A stretch of 64,000 bases of DNA from JAKPBU01 sp964425695 (GTDB lineage: Bacteria > Pseudomonadota > Gammaproteobacteria > Xanthomonadales > Xanthomonadaceae). Numbering within the stretch: the first letter of the stretch is position 1; every line of letters begins with the position of its first letter. The notes beneath the pieces are model-generated. The model worked only from the letters and a program-made list of their open reading frames with translations, did not search any database and was not told the DNA's origin. The stretch is from the NCBI GenBank assembly GCA_964425695.1, contig CAYRNF010000014.1, forward strand, positions 28,616-92,615. The letters are read 5' to 3'. The position numbers were made by a program, and so were the translations under genes. Shown in pieces: positions 25,930 to 35,017 of this stretch.

Positions 25930-28068
25930 TCACCAGATCCGCACGCGGTCTTCCGGCGCGATCCACAGCGCATCGCCGGGCTCCACGCCGAACGCCTCGT
26001 ACCACGCGTCGATGTTGCGCAGCGGCGCGAACGCGCGGATGTGGCCGGGCGAGTGCGTGCCGTTGACCAGCTGCTGGCGCAGCGCATCGTCGCGCCACAG
26101 CGTGCGCCACACCTGCGCCCAGCCCAGGAACAGGCGCTGCTCGCCGGTGAAGCCGTCGATCCGTGGCGCGGGCTTGCCGTCCAGCGAGCGGCGGTAGGCT
26201 TCCAGCGCGATGGTCAGCCCGCCCAGGTCGCCGATGTTCTCGCCCATCGCCACCTTGCCGTTGATCTTCATGCCCGGCAGCTGCGGGAACGGGTAGGCCT
26301 CGTACTGCGCGCCCAGCTTCGCGGCCTGCGCTTCGAACTTGGCGGCATCGTCTGCCGTCCACCAGTCGCGCAGCACGCCCTGGCCATCGGACTTGCGGCC
26401 CTGGTCGTCGAAGCCGTGGATGATCTCGTGGCCGATCACGCCGCCGATCGCGCCGTAGTTCACCGCCGGATCCGCATCCGGATCGAAGAACGGCGGCTGC
26501 AGGATCGCGGCCGGGAACACGATCTCGTTCTTGACCGAGTTGTAGTACGCGTTGACCGTCTGCGGGGTCATGTTCCACTCGGCCTTGTCCACCGGCTGGC
26601 CGATGCGGGCGCGGTCGTAGTCCCACTCGAACCGCTGCGAGCGCAGCGCGTTGCCGACCACGTCGCCACTGCGCACGTCCAGCGCGGTGTAGTCGCGCCA
26701 CTTCTCCGGGTGACCGATCTTCAGGCCGAAACCGGCCAGCTTGGCGCGCGCCTCGGCCTTGGTGGCCGGGCCCATCCAGTCCAGCGCGTCCAGGCGCGTG
26801 CCCATCGCCGCCTTTACGTTGGCGACCAGGTCGTCCATCTTCGCCTTGGCGTCGGCCGGGTAGTACAGGGCCACGTAGTCGCGCCCGATCGCCTCGCCCA
26901 TGATGCCTTCGGCGAAGGCCACGCCGCGCTTCCAGCGCTCGCGCTGCTCGGGCTGGCCGGCCAGGAACTTCTGGCGGAAATCGAAGTGCGCGTCGGCGAA
27001 GGCCTTGGCCATCATCGGCGCGGCGTAGTCCGTGGTGCGGAACGCCTGCCAGGCCTGCAGGGTGGCCACGTCGGTGTCGGCGAAGATCTTTGCCAGCTTC
27101 GGCACCGCGCTGTCCTGGCGCACCACCGCGCGCGGCGCGGTGTCCACGCCGGCGGCGGCGAAGAACGCCGGCCAGTCGAAGCCCGGCGCATCGGTGGCGA
27201 ACCCGGCCAGGTCCTTCGGGTTGTAGGTCTTGTTGCGGTCGCGGCTTTCGGCGCGGGTCCAGTGCGCGCGCGCCACTTCGGTCTCCATCGCCAGCACGGC
27301 CTTCGCGGCCTCCTGCGGCTTGTCCCAGCCGGCCAGCTGCAGCAGCTGCGCGATGTAGGCCTGGTAGCGCTCGCGCTGCGGCGCGAACTTCGGGTCCAGG
27401 TACATCTCGCGGTCGCCCAGGCCCAGCCCGCCCTGCGAGAGGTACAGCGTGTAGCGATCCGGGTCCTTGGCGTCGTCGCCCACGGACAGGTTGAAGAAGC
27501 TGGCGCCCAGGCCACCGTGGGCCTGGCCCATCAGCTGCGCCTGCGCCGCGTGGCTGTCGGCCTTGCGGATCGCATCCAGCATCGGCACCAGCGGCCTGGC
27601 GCCCAGCGCCTCCACGGCCGCCTCGTCCATGAAGCCTGCGTACAGCGCGGCCACCTTGGCCTGGTCGCCGTCCTTGGCCGGATCGCCCGGCTTGTACGAC
27701 TCGACCAGCTTGCGCACCCGCGCCTCGGACAGGTCGCGCAGCACCAGGAACGAGCCGTACATGGACTTGTCCGCGGGGATCTGCGTGGTCCTGGCCCAGT
27801 TGCCGCTGGCGTACGCGAAGAAGTCCTTGCCCGGATCGACGCTGCGGTCCATTCCGGCGGTATCGACGCCCCAGGTGCCGAGCTTCTTCGCGGTGGTCGC
27901 ATCGCCGCCGCCGGTGCTGGCCGCGGCGTCGTCGAACAGCGCCTGCAGGGTGCAGGTCTCGTCCAGGCAGGCGTGGTCGTCGCGGGCGAAGGCGGCGGGC
28001 GCGGCCAGCGCACAGGCAGCCCCGAGCAAGAGCGGGGCGACGGCGGCGGACAGCAGTGACTTCTTCAA
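25930..28068 (-). CDS. M13 family metallopeptidase (neprilysin-like)
   Basis: This 712-residue secreted zinc peptidase has a signal peptide (LLLGAACALAAPAAFA). The catalytic region near residue 540 contains GGVIGHEIIHGFDDQGRK with the HExxH zinc motif; the third ligand is the Glu in MGENIGDLGG, and the substrate-binding NAYYN motif is in TVNAYYNSVKNEI. The C-terminus ends VRIW, as usual in the family. Two N-terminal cysteines (ACLDETC) may form a disulfide. It lies upstream of the DPP IV gene with a 257-bp gap, so the two may be separate transcription units. A role in peptide degradation is inferred. Confidence 0.95.
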   Translation of the reverse strand: MKKSLLSAAVAPLLLGAACALAAPAAFARDDHACLDETCTLQALFDDAAASTGGGDATTAKKLGTWGVDTAGMDRSVDPGKDFFAYASGNWARTTQIPADKSMYGSFLVLRDLSEARVRKLVESYKPGDPAKDGDQAKVAALYAGFMDEAAVEALGARPLVPMLDAIRKADSHAAQAQLMGQAHGGLGASFFNLSVGDDAKDPDRYTLYLSQGGLGLGDREMYLDPKFAPQRERYQAYIAQLLQLAGWDKPQEAAKAVLAMETEVARAHWTRAESRDRNKTYNPKDLAGFATDAPGFDWPAFFAAAGVDTAPRAVVRQDSAVPKLAKIFADTDVATLQAWQAFRTTDYAAPMMAKAFADAHFDFRQKFLAGQPEQRERWKRGVAFAEGIMGEAIGRDYVALYYPADAKAKMDDLVANVKAAMGTRLDALDWMGPATKAEARAKLAGFGLKIGHPEKWRDYTALDVRSGDVVGNALRSQRFEWDYDRARIGQPVDKAEWNMTPQTVNAYYNSVKNEIVFPAAILQPPFFDPDADPAVNYGAIGGVIGHEIIHGFDDQGRKSDGQGVLRDWWTADDAAKFEAQAAKLGAQYEAYPFPQLPGMKINGKVAMGENIGDLGGLTIALEAYRRSLDGKPAPRIDGFTGEQRLFLGWAQVWRTLWRDDALRQQLVNGTHSPGHIRAFAPLRNIDAWYEAFGVEPGDALWIAPEDRVRIW

Positions 28069-28312
28069 GGCGAGGCTCCTGTGGCTTGGATCGACGGGCG
28101 CGGGGCGAGCCCTGCGCGGCTGCGGCCCGCGAGCATAGCCGGGGCCCCGCGCCCGTCCTGCGTGCCGGAAGCCACGGAAACGGCTGAACGCGTTGCGGCC
28201 GAAGCGCGCGAAGCAGCGGCTTTCAAAGCATCGCCTTGGCCTGGCTTCAGAACGACCCAGGGCCGCTCGCTTCTGCCCAGCATTCGCCCGCCGATCCTTC
28301 GGAAGGATGGGC

Positions 28313-29014
28313 TCAAGTCACCCGTTCCAGCATCCGCCGGTTGCCGATCAGTCGCGCCCAGCGCGTGCCCACGTCGGTCAGGCAGACGTAGCCGGCCTCG
28401 CCCGCAAGGCGCAGCAGGGTGCGTGGCGTCCACGCCAGCCGTGGCTCCGCGGCGCAGACCTGTGCGTCGAGCCCGAGCTGGCGCGCGAACAGCGCGCAGC
28501 GCGCCAGGTGGTAGCGGCTGCTGAGCAGGACCACGTGGCCGCGCTCGGCCAGCGGCACCAGCAGTTCGCGCGCGTTGCGCAGGTTCTGCAGGGTGTCGCG
28601 CGATGCGGCTTCTAGCAGCAGCGGCGCGTCGGCGGCGATGCCGCGGGCCTGCAGCCCGTCGCGGGCCAGCTCGGCCTCGGTGGGCATGCCCGCGGGCCCG
28701 CCGCCCAGCAGCACCATGCGCCGCGGCGGGTGCTCGCGCCACAGCGTGGCGGCGCGATCCAGGCGGGCGGTGAAGTCCGCATCCAGGCGTCCGCGCGGCG
28801 CGTGCTTGCCGAACAGCAGCACGCAGCCGCCCTGCGTCGACAGCGAGCGTGGCGGCACGCACGGCGCCTTGCGCGCCACCCGCAGCACGTGCACGAAGTA
28901 GCCCACGTACACCAGCCCTGCGCTGAGCACGCAGGCCGCGCCGGCCACCAGCCCGGCGTGCACGATGTCGCGGTCGCTGAACAGGTTCAGGCGATGGCGC
29001 AGGCGGCTGGACAT
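28313..29014 (-). CDS. YdcF/DUF218 family membrane-anchored protein
   Basis: The 233-residue protein has one N-terminal membrane helix (GLVAGAACVLSAGLVYVGYF, about residues 21-40) followed by the DUF218 fold: CVLLFGKHAPRGRLDADFTA, MVLLGGGPAGMPTEAELARDG, SRDTLQNLRNARELL and VVLLSSRYHLARCALFAR. This matches the YdcF/SanA/ElyC superfamily, whose members have been linked to envelope polysaccharide carrier lipids, but the reaction is unknown. It is divergent from the pigment ketosynthase gene. A TAGACT hexamer ends 6 nt before the ATG. Membership in the pigment cluster is possible but unproven. Confidence 0.88.
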   Translation of the reverse strand: MSSRLRHRLNLFSDRDIVHAGLVAGAACVLSAGLVYVGYFVHVLRVARKAPCVPPRSLSTQGGCVLLFGKHAPRGRLDADFTARLDRAATLWREHPPRRMVLLGGGPAGMPTEAELARDGLQARGIAADAPLLLEAASRDTLQNLRNARELLVPLAERGHVVLLSSRYHLARCALFARQLGLDAQVCAAEPRLAWTPRTLLRLAGEAGYVCLTDVGTRWARLIGNRRMLERVT

Positions 29015-29020
29015 GGCCGG

Positions 29021-29026
29021 AGTCTA
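29021..29026 (-). promoter_or_regulatory. -10 hexamer of the ydcF-like gene (leaderless type)
   Basis: TAGACT ends 6 nt before the ATG (spacer CCGGCC). Confidence 0.5.
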
Positions 29027-29180
29027 GCGCCGGCCGGCGCGTTCCCGCGTGCCGGTGAGCCCGGAACCGCCGCCTCGCGGCGTCGCAGTTCCCGCTCCAT
29101 CCCGACGACCCGACAGAGTCGCAGACGCACGCCGCGCCCCGGGCCGCGGTTTCAAGGGCCGCCGTGGCCTGTGCGCTGGC

Positions 29181-29186
29181 TATACT
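29181..29186 (+). promoter_or_regulatory. Likely -10 of the pigment ketosynthase operon
   Basis: TATACT lies 45 nt upstream of the ketosynthase ATG, the best sigma-70-like hexamer in the divergent gap with the ydcF-like gene. It would leave a leader of about 38 nt. No good -35 is visible. Confidence 0.45.
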
Positions 29187-29231
29187 CGCGACCCCTTTTC
29201 GCCCCGGTTCGCGCCGTTGCCGCCTTCTTCC

Positions 29232-30455
29232 ATGCCGCCGCTGGCGATCCGCAACCACACCGCGACCACGGCGGTCGGGCGCGGGCGCGCGGCCCAGCTG
29301 GACGCGCTGCGCGCACGCCGCAGCGGCCTGCGCCGCAACGACCTGGGGCCGGCACGCACCGACGGCAGCCTGTTGTCCACGTGGATCGGCCGCGTCGAGG
29401 GCCTGGAGCAGGCCGCCCTGCCCGAGGCGCTGGCCGCGTGGGAATGCCGCAACAACCGCCTGGCATGGCTGGCGCTGCAGCAGGACGGGTTGCTCGAGCA
29501 GGCCCGGGCCCTGGGCGAACACCTTGGCGCCGAACGCGTGGCGGTCGTGGTCGGCACGTCGACCTCCAGCATCGGCGCCACCGAGGAGGCCTACACCCGG
29601 CTCGAGGACGCACCCGGCGGCGGCAAGCGGTTTCCCGAGGACCTGCGTCGCCCGATCGTGCACACGCCGCACTCGCCCGGCCGCTTCGTGCAGGCCGCCA
29701 CCGGCCTGCGCGGACCGTGCATCACCGTGGCCACGGCGTGCTCGTCCAGCGCCAAGGTGTTCGCCCAGGCCGCGCGCCTGATCGCGTCCGGTCAGGCCGA
29801 CGCCGCGCTGGTCGGCGGCGTGGACACGCTGTGCGGCAGCGTGCTGTACGGCTTCAACTCGCTGGGCCTGGTGTCCGAGGACCCGTGCCGCCCGTTCGAC
29901 GCGCGCCGCAACGGCCTGTCCCTGGGCGAAGCCGGCGGCTTCGCGCTGCTCGAGCGCACAGCCCCGGGCGAAGCCGGCCTGCAGCTGTGCGGCTACGGCG
30001 AATCCAGCGATGCGCACCACATGTCCGCGCCGCATCCGGAAGGCCTGGGCGCGCAGCTGTGCATGTCCGACGCGCTGGCGCGCGCCGGCATCGACGCGGC
30101 GCAGCTGGACTACCTCAACCTGCACGGCACCGCCACGCCGGCCAACGATGCGGTGGAAGCGCGCGCCGTGGCCGCGCTGTTTCCCGTCGCGCCCGATGGC
30201 GACGGGCTGCACGCCAGTTCCACCAAGGGCTGGACGGGGCACACGCTGGGCGCGGCGGGGATCGTGGAGTCGGTGTTCGCGCTGCTGGCGCTGGAGCATG
30301 GCCTGCTGCCGGGCATCCTGGGCAGCGACGTGCCCGACGCCGCCAACGGCCCGCAGATCCGCTTCGACAACGCGCAGCGCGAGGTGCGCTACGCCATGAA
30401 CAATTCGTTCGGCTTCGGCGGCAACAACTGCTCGCTGGTGTTCGGCCGCGCATGA
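29232..30455 (+). CDS. Aryl-polyene/xanthomonadin beta-ketoacyl-ACP synthase
   Basis: This 407-residue ketosynthase of the FabB/FabF type condenses malonyl-ACP with the growing polyene. The catalytic cysteine is in TVATACSSSAKVF (about residue 175), and the two histidines are in NLHGTATPAND and TKGWTGHTLGAAG. The C-terminal glycine-rich loop NSFGFGGNNCSLVFG is intact. The ATG at 29232 is preferred because conserved sequence begins right after it. The next gene, a chain-length-factor-like protein, overlaps by 4 nt, consistent with a KS-CLF heterodimer. It is the only fully active-looking ketosynthase in the window, so it probably performs all elongation cycles. Confidence 0.93.
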   Translation: MPPLAIRNHTATTAVGRGRAAQLDALRARRSGLRRNDLGPARTDGSLLSTWIGRVEGLEQAALPEALAAWECRNNRLAWLALQQDGLLEQARALGEHLGAERVAVVVGTSTSSIGATEEAYTRLEDAPGGGKRFPEDLRRPIVHTPHSPGRFVQAATGLRGPCITVATACSSSAKVFAQAARLIASGQADAALVGGVDTLCGSVLYGFNSLGLVSEDPCRPFDARRNGLSLGEAGGFALLERTAPGEAGLQLCGYGESSDAHHMSAPHPEGLGAQLCMSDALARAGIDAAQLDYLNLHGTATPANDAVEARAVAALFPVAPDGDGLHASSTKGWTGHTLGAAGIVESVFALLALEHGLLPGILGSDVPDAANGPQIRFDNAQREVRYAMNNSFGFGGNNCSLVFGRA

Positions 30456-31255
30456 ACACCCCCGCCGCGAACTCCCTTTCCGCCCGCATCGCCGGCGCCG
30501 GCTTCTGGGCCAACGGCCTGCCGCACTGGGCGGCGGCGCGCACCTTCGCCGCGACCGGCGCCCTGGATCCGGCGGCACCGGTGAAGCCGCAGCCGCAGCT
30601 GCTGGCCCCCAACGAACGCCGCCGCGCGCCCGAGTCGGTGGCGGTGGCGCTGGAAGTGGCGCTGGCCGCCTGCACCGACGCCGGCGCCGATCCGGCCGCG
30701 CTGCCCAGCGTGTTCGCGTCCACCCACGGCGACCTGGCGATCACCGACTACATGTGCGCCACCCTGGCGCAGGACCCGGCCGCGATCTCGCCGATCCGCT
30801 TCCACAACTCGGTGCACAACGCGGCCGCCGGCTACTGGACCATCGGCACCGGCTGCCACGCGCCCACCACCGCGATCAGCGCCTTCGATGCCAGCTTCGC
30901 CCAGGGCCTGCTCGAGGCGCTGAACCAGCTGGCCGCCGGCGCACCCGCGGTGCTGCTGGTGGCCTACGACACCACGGCGGTGGGGCCTGCCGCGTCGCTG
31001 TGGGCCAGCGCCGGCCTGCTCGGCGGGGCGCTGGTGCTGACCGGCGCCGGGCCGGGGCCGCTGCTGACGGCCACGCTGGAGGACGGCGAGGCGCCGGCCG
31101 CCACCGGTCCGCTGGCGGCGCATGGCGCCGGCAACGCGATGGCCCCCATGCTGCCGCTGTTCGACGCACTGGCGGTTCACGGGCCCGAAGCCATACTTCA
31201 CGCCGCCCCGGGCCGCGTGCTGCGGGTGCGCTTGCAGCACCCCGCCCAGGACTGA
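30452..31255 (+). CDS. Beta-ketoacyl synthase chain-length-factor-like protein
   Basis: The 267-residue protein corresponds to the N-terminal half of a thiolase-fold ketosynthase (the ketoacyl-synthase-like family seen in aryl-polyene clusters). Conserved pieces are SVFASTHGDLAITDYMCATL, SPIRFHNSVHNAAAGYWTIG and FDASFAQGLLEAL. The usual nucleophile position does not show the TACSSS-type motif, so it should be inactive and act as a partner setting chain length. The ATG overlaps the ketosynthase stop. A glycosyltransferase gene follows after 13 nt. The role is inferred from family and coupling. Confidence 0.85.
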   Translation: MNTPAANSLSARIAGAGFWANGLPHWAAARTFAATGALDPAAPVKPQPQLLAPNERRRAPESVAVALEVALAACTDAGADPAALPSVFASTHGDLAITDYMCATLAQDPAAISPIRFHNSVHNAAAGYWTIGTGCHAPTTAISAFDASFAQGLLEALNQLAAGAPAVLLVAYDTTAVGPAASLWASAGLLGGALVLTGAGPGPLLTATLEDGEAPAATGPLAAHGAGNAMAPMLPLFDALAVHGPEAILHAAPGRVLRVRLQHPAQD

Positions 31256-31268
31256 CCCGCCAGGAACG

Positions 31269-32084
31269 ATGACGGCCTATACCCGCGACAACGTGGCGGT
31301 AGTGATTCCCGCCCTGAACGAGGAGCTGCGCATCCGCGGCGTGGTGGAGAGCGCGCTGGCGCACTGCACGCACGTGATCGTGGTGGACGACGGCTCCGAC
31401 GACGGCACCGTGGCCGCGCTGGACGGGCTGTCGATCACGCTGCTGCGGCACGACCGGCGCATGGGCAAGGGCGCGAGCCTGCGCGACGGCTTCGCCGAGG
31501 CGCTGCGCCAGGGCATGGCGGCGGTGGTCAGCATGGATGGCGACGGCCAGCACGCCGGCCAGGACATCCCGCGCCTGATCGACGCGGCCAACCGCCACCC
31601 GGACTGCCTGGTGAACGGCGCCCGCCTGCGCAAGCGCGCGCAGCAGCCGGTGTACCGGCGCATCGGCAACGACTTCGGCGACTGGGGCATCAGCCTGGTG
31701 TGCGGCCTGCGCATCCGCGACACCCAGTGCGGCCAGCGCCTGTATCCGGCGCGGCTGTGCGCGCTGGGCGACGTGCCCGGCGAGGATTTCGTCTACGAGG
31801 CGCAGCTGCTGCTGTCGGCGGCGCGCGAGCTGGGCATGCGCGTGGTGTCGGTGCCGATCGAATCGCGCTACAAGACGGTGCATTCGGGCGAGGTGTTCCG
31901 CAAGAGCCACTTCCGCGTGTTCCGCGACCTGTGGAAGATCACCTCGCACGTGGTCGCGCAGGCCTTCCGCTACGGCGACGTGCTCGACTACATCCGCCGC
32001 TCGCGCGCCAACCCGCCGCTGATCGACGATCCCAGCGGCGAGTTCGGCACCGCGTTCGGCGAAGCCGCTCCCCAGGTCCGATGA
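31269..32084 (+). CDS. Family 2 glycosyltransferase (DPM1-like)
   Basis: The 271-residue GT-A fold enzyme has the nucleotide-sugar region NVAVVIPALNEELRIRGVVE, VVDDGSDDGTVAAL, and the metal-binding DxD as SMDGDGQHAGQDIPRL. It continues with DTQCGQRLYPA and GEDFVYEAQLLL, as in dolichol-phosphate-mannose-type enzymes. No membrane helix is evident. Within the xanthomonadin cluster it probably transfers a sugar during assembly of the pigment glycolipid. The stop overlaps the following halogenase-like gene by 4 nt. Donor and acceptor are unknown. Confidence 0.9.
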   Translation: MTAYTRDNVAVVIPALNEELRIRGVVESALAHCTHVIVVDDGSDDGTVAALDGLSITLLRHDRRMGKGASLRDGFAEALRQGMAAVVSMDGDGQHAGQDIPRLIDAANRHPDCLVNGARLRKRAQQPVYRRIGNDFGDWGISLVCGLRIRDTQCGQRLYPARLCALGDVPGEDFVYEAQLLLSAARELGMRVVSVPIESRYKTVHSGEVFRKSHFRVFRDLWKITSHVVAQAFRYGDVLDYIRRSRANPPLIDDPSGEFGTAFGEAAPQVR

Positions 32085-33772
32085 CCCAGGCCCGCCTTCC
32101 GATGGAACCCATGCCCGCGGCCCGCGCCGATGTCGCGATCCTGGGCGGCGGCCTGGCCGGCCTGACCCTGGCGATCCAGCTGCGCCAGCGCAATCCCGGC
32201 CTGGACGTCGCCGTGATCGAGCGGCGCGCGCACCCGGTGCGCGAGGCCGCGCACAAGGTGGGCGAATCCACGGTGGAGATCGGCGCGCGCTACTTCGCCG
32301 ACGTGCTCGGCCTGCGCGAGCACCTGGACGCCGAGCAGCTGCGCAAGTTCGGCTTCCGCTTCTTCTTCTCCGAAGGCCAGCAGCGCATCGACGCCTGTAC
32401 CGAACTGGGCGTGAGCAAGCTGCTGCCCACGCCGTCGTGGCAGATCGACCGCGGCCGGTTCGAGAACTTCCTGGGCGAGCATGCGCGCCGCCTGGGCGTG
32501 GCCTTCCACGATGGCGCGGTGGTGCGCGGCATCGACCTGGACGCGGGCGAGCCTGCGCAGGCGGCGGGCGACCACGTCGTGCGCTTCGAGCAGGCCGGCG
32601 CGCTGCAGGCGCTGCACGCGCGCTGGGTGGTGGACGCGTCCGGCCGCGCGGGCCTGCTGAAGAAGAAGCTGGACCTGGCCCAGCCCAACGACCACGACGC
32701 CAATGCGGTGTGGTGGCGGGTGGACGGCTTCATCGATCCCAACGACTGGTCCGACGATCCGCAGTGGCTGGCGCGCTGCACGCCGCCGGACCGCTGGCGG
32801 TCCACCAACCACATGTGCGGCCCGGGCTACTGGTTCTGGCTGATCCCGCTGTCCTCGGGCGCGCATTCGCTGGGCATCGTGTGCGACGCGAAGATGCACC
32901 CGCTGGACACCATGAACACCCATGCCAAGGCGATGGACTGGCTGCGCGCGCACCAGCCGCGCGTCGCGCAGGCGCTGGAGAAGGCCGAGGACGGTGCGCC
33001 GGTGCATGGCCTGCAGGATTTCATGTTCCTGCGCCACTTCTCCTACGGCTGCAAGCAGGTCTTCTCCGGGCAGCGCTGGGCGCTCACCGGCGAAGCCGGG
33101 CTGTTCCTGGATCCGTTCTACTCGCCGGGCAGCGACTTCATCGCCATCTCCAACGGCTACATCTGCGACCTGATCGAGAAGGACCGCGCCGGCCAGGCAT
33201 TCGCGCCGTACGCGGAGATCTACCAGCAGCTGTATTTCTCGTTCTACGCCAACACGCTGACGCTGTATCAGGACCAGTACCCCATCTTCGGCGATGCGCA
33301 GGTCATGCCGGTCAAGGTGATCTGGGACTACACGTACTACTGGGGCCTGCTGGCGCCGCTGTACTTCGCCGACAAGCTCACCGATCTGGCGCTGCTGTCG
33401 CGGCTGAGGCCGCAGTTCCAGCGCGCGGCCGCTTTGAACGTGGCGCTGCAGGCGCTGGTGCGCGACTGGTCGGCGCGCAACCGCGCGCGGGCGGCGGACG
33501 GCGCGCCGCCGCTGGACGGCCGCATGCTGGACCAGTCGGAGATCGGCTGGTTCCGCGAGATGAACCGCGCGCTCGACGACGTGCTGGACGACGCGGCGCT
33601 GCGCCAGCGCCTGGCCGACAACGTCGCGCGCATGGCATGGCTGGCGCAGGAGATCCTGCAGCGCGCGCGCCACCAGTACCCCGACCTGCCGGATCATGGC
33701 CTGGCGGCATTGCTCGAGGACAACGCCGCCACGCCGTCGCTGGCGGTCCAGTGGTACGCCGAAGCGGCCTGA
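32081..33772 (+). CDS. FAD-dependent halogenase-like oxidoreductase (first copy)
   Basis: The 563-residue flavoprotein begins with the Rossmann motif VAILGGGLAGLTLAIQL (about residues 18-34). It carries KVGESTVEIG, a lysine in LRKFGFRFFF at the place of the halogenase catalytic lysine, and WFWLIP, which fits the WxWxIP motif that separates flavin halogenases from monooxygenases. GEAGLFLDPFYSPGSDF is the second FAD-binding region. Xanthomonadins are brominated aryl polyenes, so a role in ring or chain halogenation is likely. Last gene of the rightward ketosynthase operon; a strong terminator follows. It is longer than the second copy at 43033 and clearly diverged from it. Confidence 0.85.
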   Translation: MTQARLPMEPMPAARADVAILGGGLAGLTLAIQLRQRNPGLDVAVIERRAHPVREAAHKVGESTVEIGARYFADVLGLREHLDAEQLRKFGFRFFFSEGQQRIDACTELGVSKLLPTPSWQIDRGRFENFLGEHARRLGVAFHDGAVVRGIDLDAGEPAQAAGDHVVRFEQAGALQALHARWVVDASGRAGLLKKKLDLAQPNDHDANAVWWRVDGFIDPNDWSDDPQWLARCTPPDRWRSTNHMCGPGYWFWLIPLSSGAHSLGIVCDAKMHPLDTMNTHAKAMDWLRAHQPRVAQALEKAEDGAPVHGLQDFMFLRHFSYGCKQVFSGQRWALTGEAGLFLDPFYSPGSDFIAISNGYICDLIEKDRAGQAFAPYAEIYQQLYFSFYANTLTLYQDQYPIFGDAQVMPVKVIWDYTYYWGLLAPLYFADKLTDLALLSRLRPQFQRAAALNVALQALVRDWSARNRARAADGAPPLDGRMLDQSEIGWFREMNRALDDVLDDAALRQRLADNVARMAWLAQEILQRARHQYPDLPDHGLAALLEDNAATPSLAVQWYAEAA

Positions 33773-33800
33773 TCGCCGTTCGGCCATCCGCGCATGCAAG

Positions 33801-33822
33801 GAAGGCGCCCTCGGGCGCCTTC
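33801..33822 (+). terminator. Terminator after the ketosynthase-halogenase operon
   Basis: A perfect 10-bp stem GAAGGCGCCC (33801-33810) / GGGCGCCTTC (33813-33822) is followed by TTCGTATC. It lies 29 nt after the halogenase stop, between convergent genes, and may work in both directions. Confidence 0.8.
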
Positions 33823-33852
33823 TTCGTATCCATCGCCGCGAACGTGGCCGGC

Positions 33853-34314
33853 TCAGGGCCGGGGTGGCGGGGTATCTTCCGGCGGCGGGTTGGCCACGTA
33901 GATCGCCGCGCCTTCGGCGTACTTCTGAGTCGGGCTGATGTTCACCCCGACTCCAGCGCTGCTGTAGCTGCTGCCGCCAATGCGACCGCCGCCCACGCCG
34001 ATGCCTACGCCGCTGTTGCCCGGTGCGCTCACCGCGCCGCGGTACACCACGCCGTTGGCGCCCAGCCTGGCCGCCTGCTCGCGCAGCTTCTGCATGACCG
34101 CGTTGGTCTTGTTCGCGTTGCCGTAGGTGAACGCGCCGCTGCTGGCGTCGATGATCGCGATCTGCTCGGCGCCGGCAGGCGCGTCGTAGTAGAACCGCAC
34201 CTGCGACGGGTCGATCGGCGCACGCGGCGTACCCGTCAGCAGCGGTCCACCGGTAGCGCAGGCGGCCAGCAGGCAGGCAGCGGCGACGGGAAGGATTGCG
34301 CGGATCTGGCGCAT
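33853..34314 (-). CDS. Lipoprotein, DUF4156-like
   Basis: The 153-residue protein has a lipoprotein signal (VAAACLLAACATGG, lipobox LAAC, Cys near residue 19). The middle contains VMQKLREQAARLGANGVVYR, a small pattern (helix, then LGANGVV) seen in DUF4156/RcsF-like lipoproteins. The second half is Gly/Ser-rich (GVGIGVGGGRIGGSSYSS) and the tail is Pro-rich. It is convergent with the pigment operon and separated from it by a terminator. No enzymatic motif is visible; family assignment is tentative and a role in the pigment pathway is not indicated. Confidence 0.65.
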   Translation of the reverse strand: MRQIRAILPVAAACLLAACATGGPLLTGTPRAPIDPSQVRFYYDAPAGAEQIAIIDASSGAFTYGNANKTNAVMQKLREQAARLGANGVVYRGAVSAPGNSGVGIGVGGGRIGGSSYSSAGVGVNISPTQKYAEGAAIYVANPPPEDTPPPRP

Positions 34315-34387
34315 GGGGCTCGCTCCGGTGGGCGGGCGTCCGATGCTACGCAGGCCGCGCCCAGCGGGACATGAAGGCCGAAGCGAA

Positions 34388-34409
34388 GAAGCGCCCCGCA
34401 GGGCGCTTC
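34388..34409 (-). terminator. Hairpin terminator between the two envelope-protein genes
   Basis: GAAGCGCCC (34388-34396) / GGGCGCTTC (34401-34409) forms a 9-bp stem with a 4-nt loop just after the stop of the 34433-35017 gene. The following bases (minus strand, TTCGCTTCGG) are only moderately T-rich. Confidence 0.6.
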
Positions 34410-34432
34410 GAAGACGCCGGTTTCCCCGCGAT

Positions 34433-35017
34433 TCAGTCGCTGACCTCGGGGGCCTGGCTCACCGACACCGCGCTGGGGCTGCTGTAGTTCTGCTGGAGAT
34501 AGGCCCGCAGCATGCTGGAGATGCGGATCAGCATGGTCTTGTCGGTTGCGCCGAACGACCACGCCGCCCCCAGCGCGTTGGCGTGCTGGTAGAAGTCCGG
34601 CTCGGCGACGGTCTTGCCCGACTCGGCATCGAACAGCCTGACCTTGACCATGATCGACGACGCACCGGCCAGCCCGCCGCCGAAGAAGCGCTTGCCGCCG
34701 GTGATGAACCGCACGTAGCGGATCTCCGGCTCGATGCGCAGCGTGCCCGACCCGCCGCCCTTGGCATTCCACTCGTCCAGCACCTTGCCCACGCGGTCGT
34801 CGAGGTTGGCCTGCAGCATGGTCCTGGCCGCCTCGTTGCCCTTCTGGCCGGCAAACGGTGCGCCCATTTTCACCGGCGCCATCTCGAACCTGGCGAACGT
34901 GTCCAGCGCGATCGAGGCCGGCGGATTCATCGCGCCCTCGGCGGGCGCTTCCTGCGCGGTGGCTGCCAGCGGCAGCAACAGCGCGGCCAACAGCAGCGAT
35001 GCGATGCGGTACTTCAT
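34433..35017 (-). CDS. Secreted protein, DUF4410-like
   Basis: The 194-residue protein has a signal peptide (ASLLLAALLLPLAATAQEA, cleavage near residue 22). The mature part includes GTLRIEPEIRYVRFITGGKR, then a Gly-rich GGGLAGASSIMVKVRLFDAESGKTV and FYQHANALGAAWSFGATDKTM. The run of a lipid-exposed-looking strand, a glycine-rich turn and VKVRLFDAESG resembles DUF4410, an uncharacterised periplasmic family. A GGGGG site precedes the ATG. It has its own terminator. It lies inside the pigment region but shows no link to it. Confidence 0.65.
   Translation of the reverse strand: MKYRIASLLLAALLLPLAATAQEAPAEGAMNPPASIALDTFARFEMAPVKMGAPFAGQKGNEAARTMLQANLDDRVGKVLDEWNAKGGGSGTLRIEPEIRYVRFITGGKRFFGGGLAGASSIMVKVRLFDAESGKTVAEPDFYQHANALGAAWSFGATDKTMLIRISSMLRAYLQQNYSSPSAVSVSQAPEVSD

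Noticed and set aside
28069..28312. Possible small gene between the M13 peptidase and the ydcF-like gene
   Set aside because: Only short frames without ribosome sites or family resemblance; it reads as an ordinary promoter region for the peptidase.
28285..28315. Hairpin ATCCTTC-C-GAAGGAT after the ydcF-like gene as a terminator
   Set aside because: The loop is too short for a clean hairpin and no T-run follows on the gene strand.
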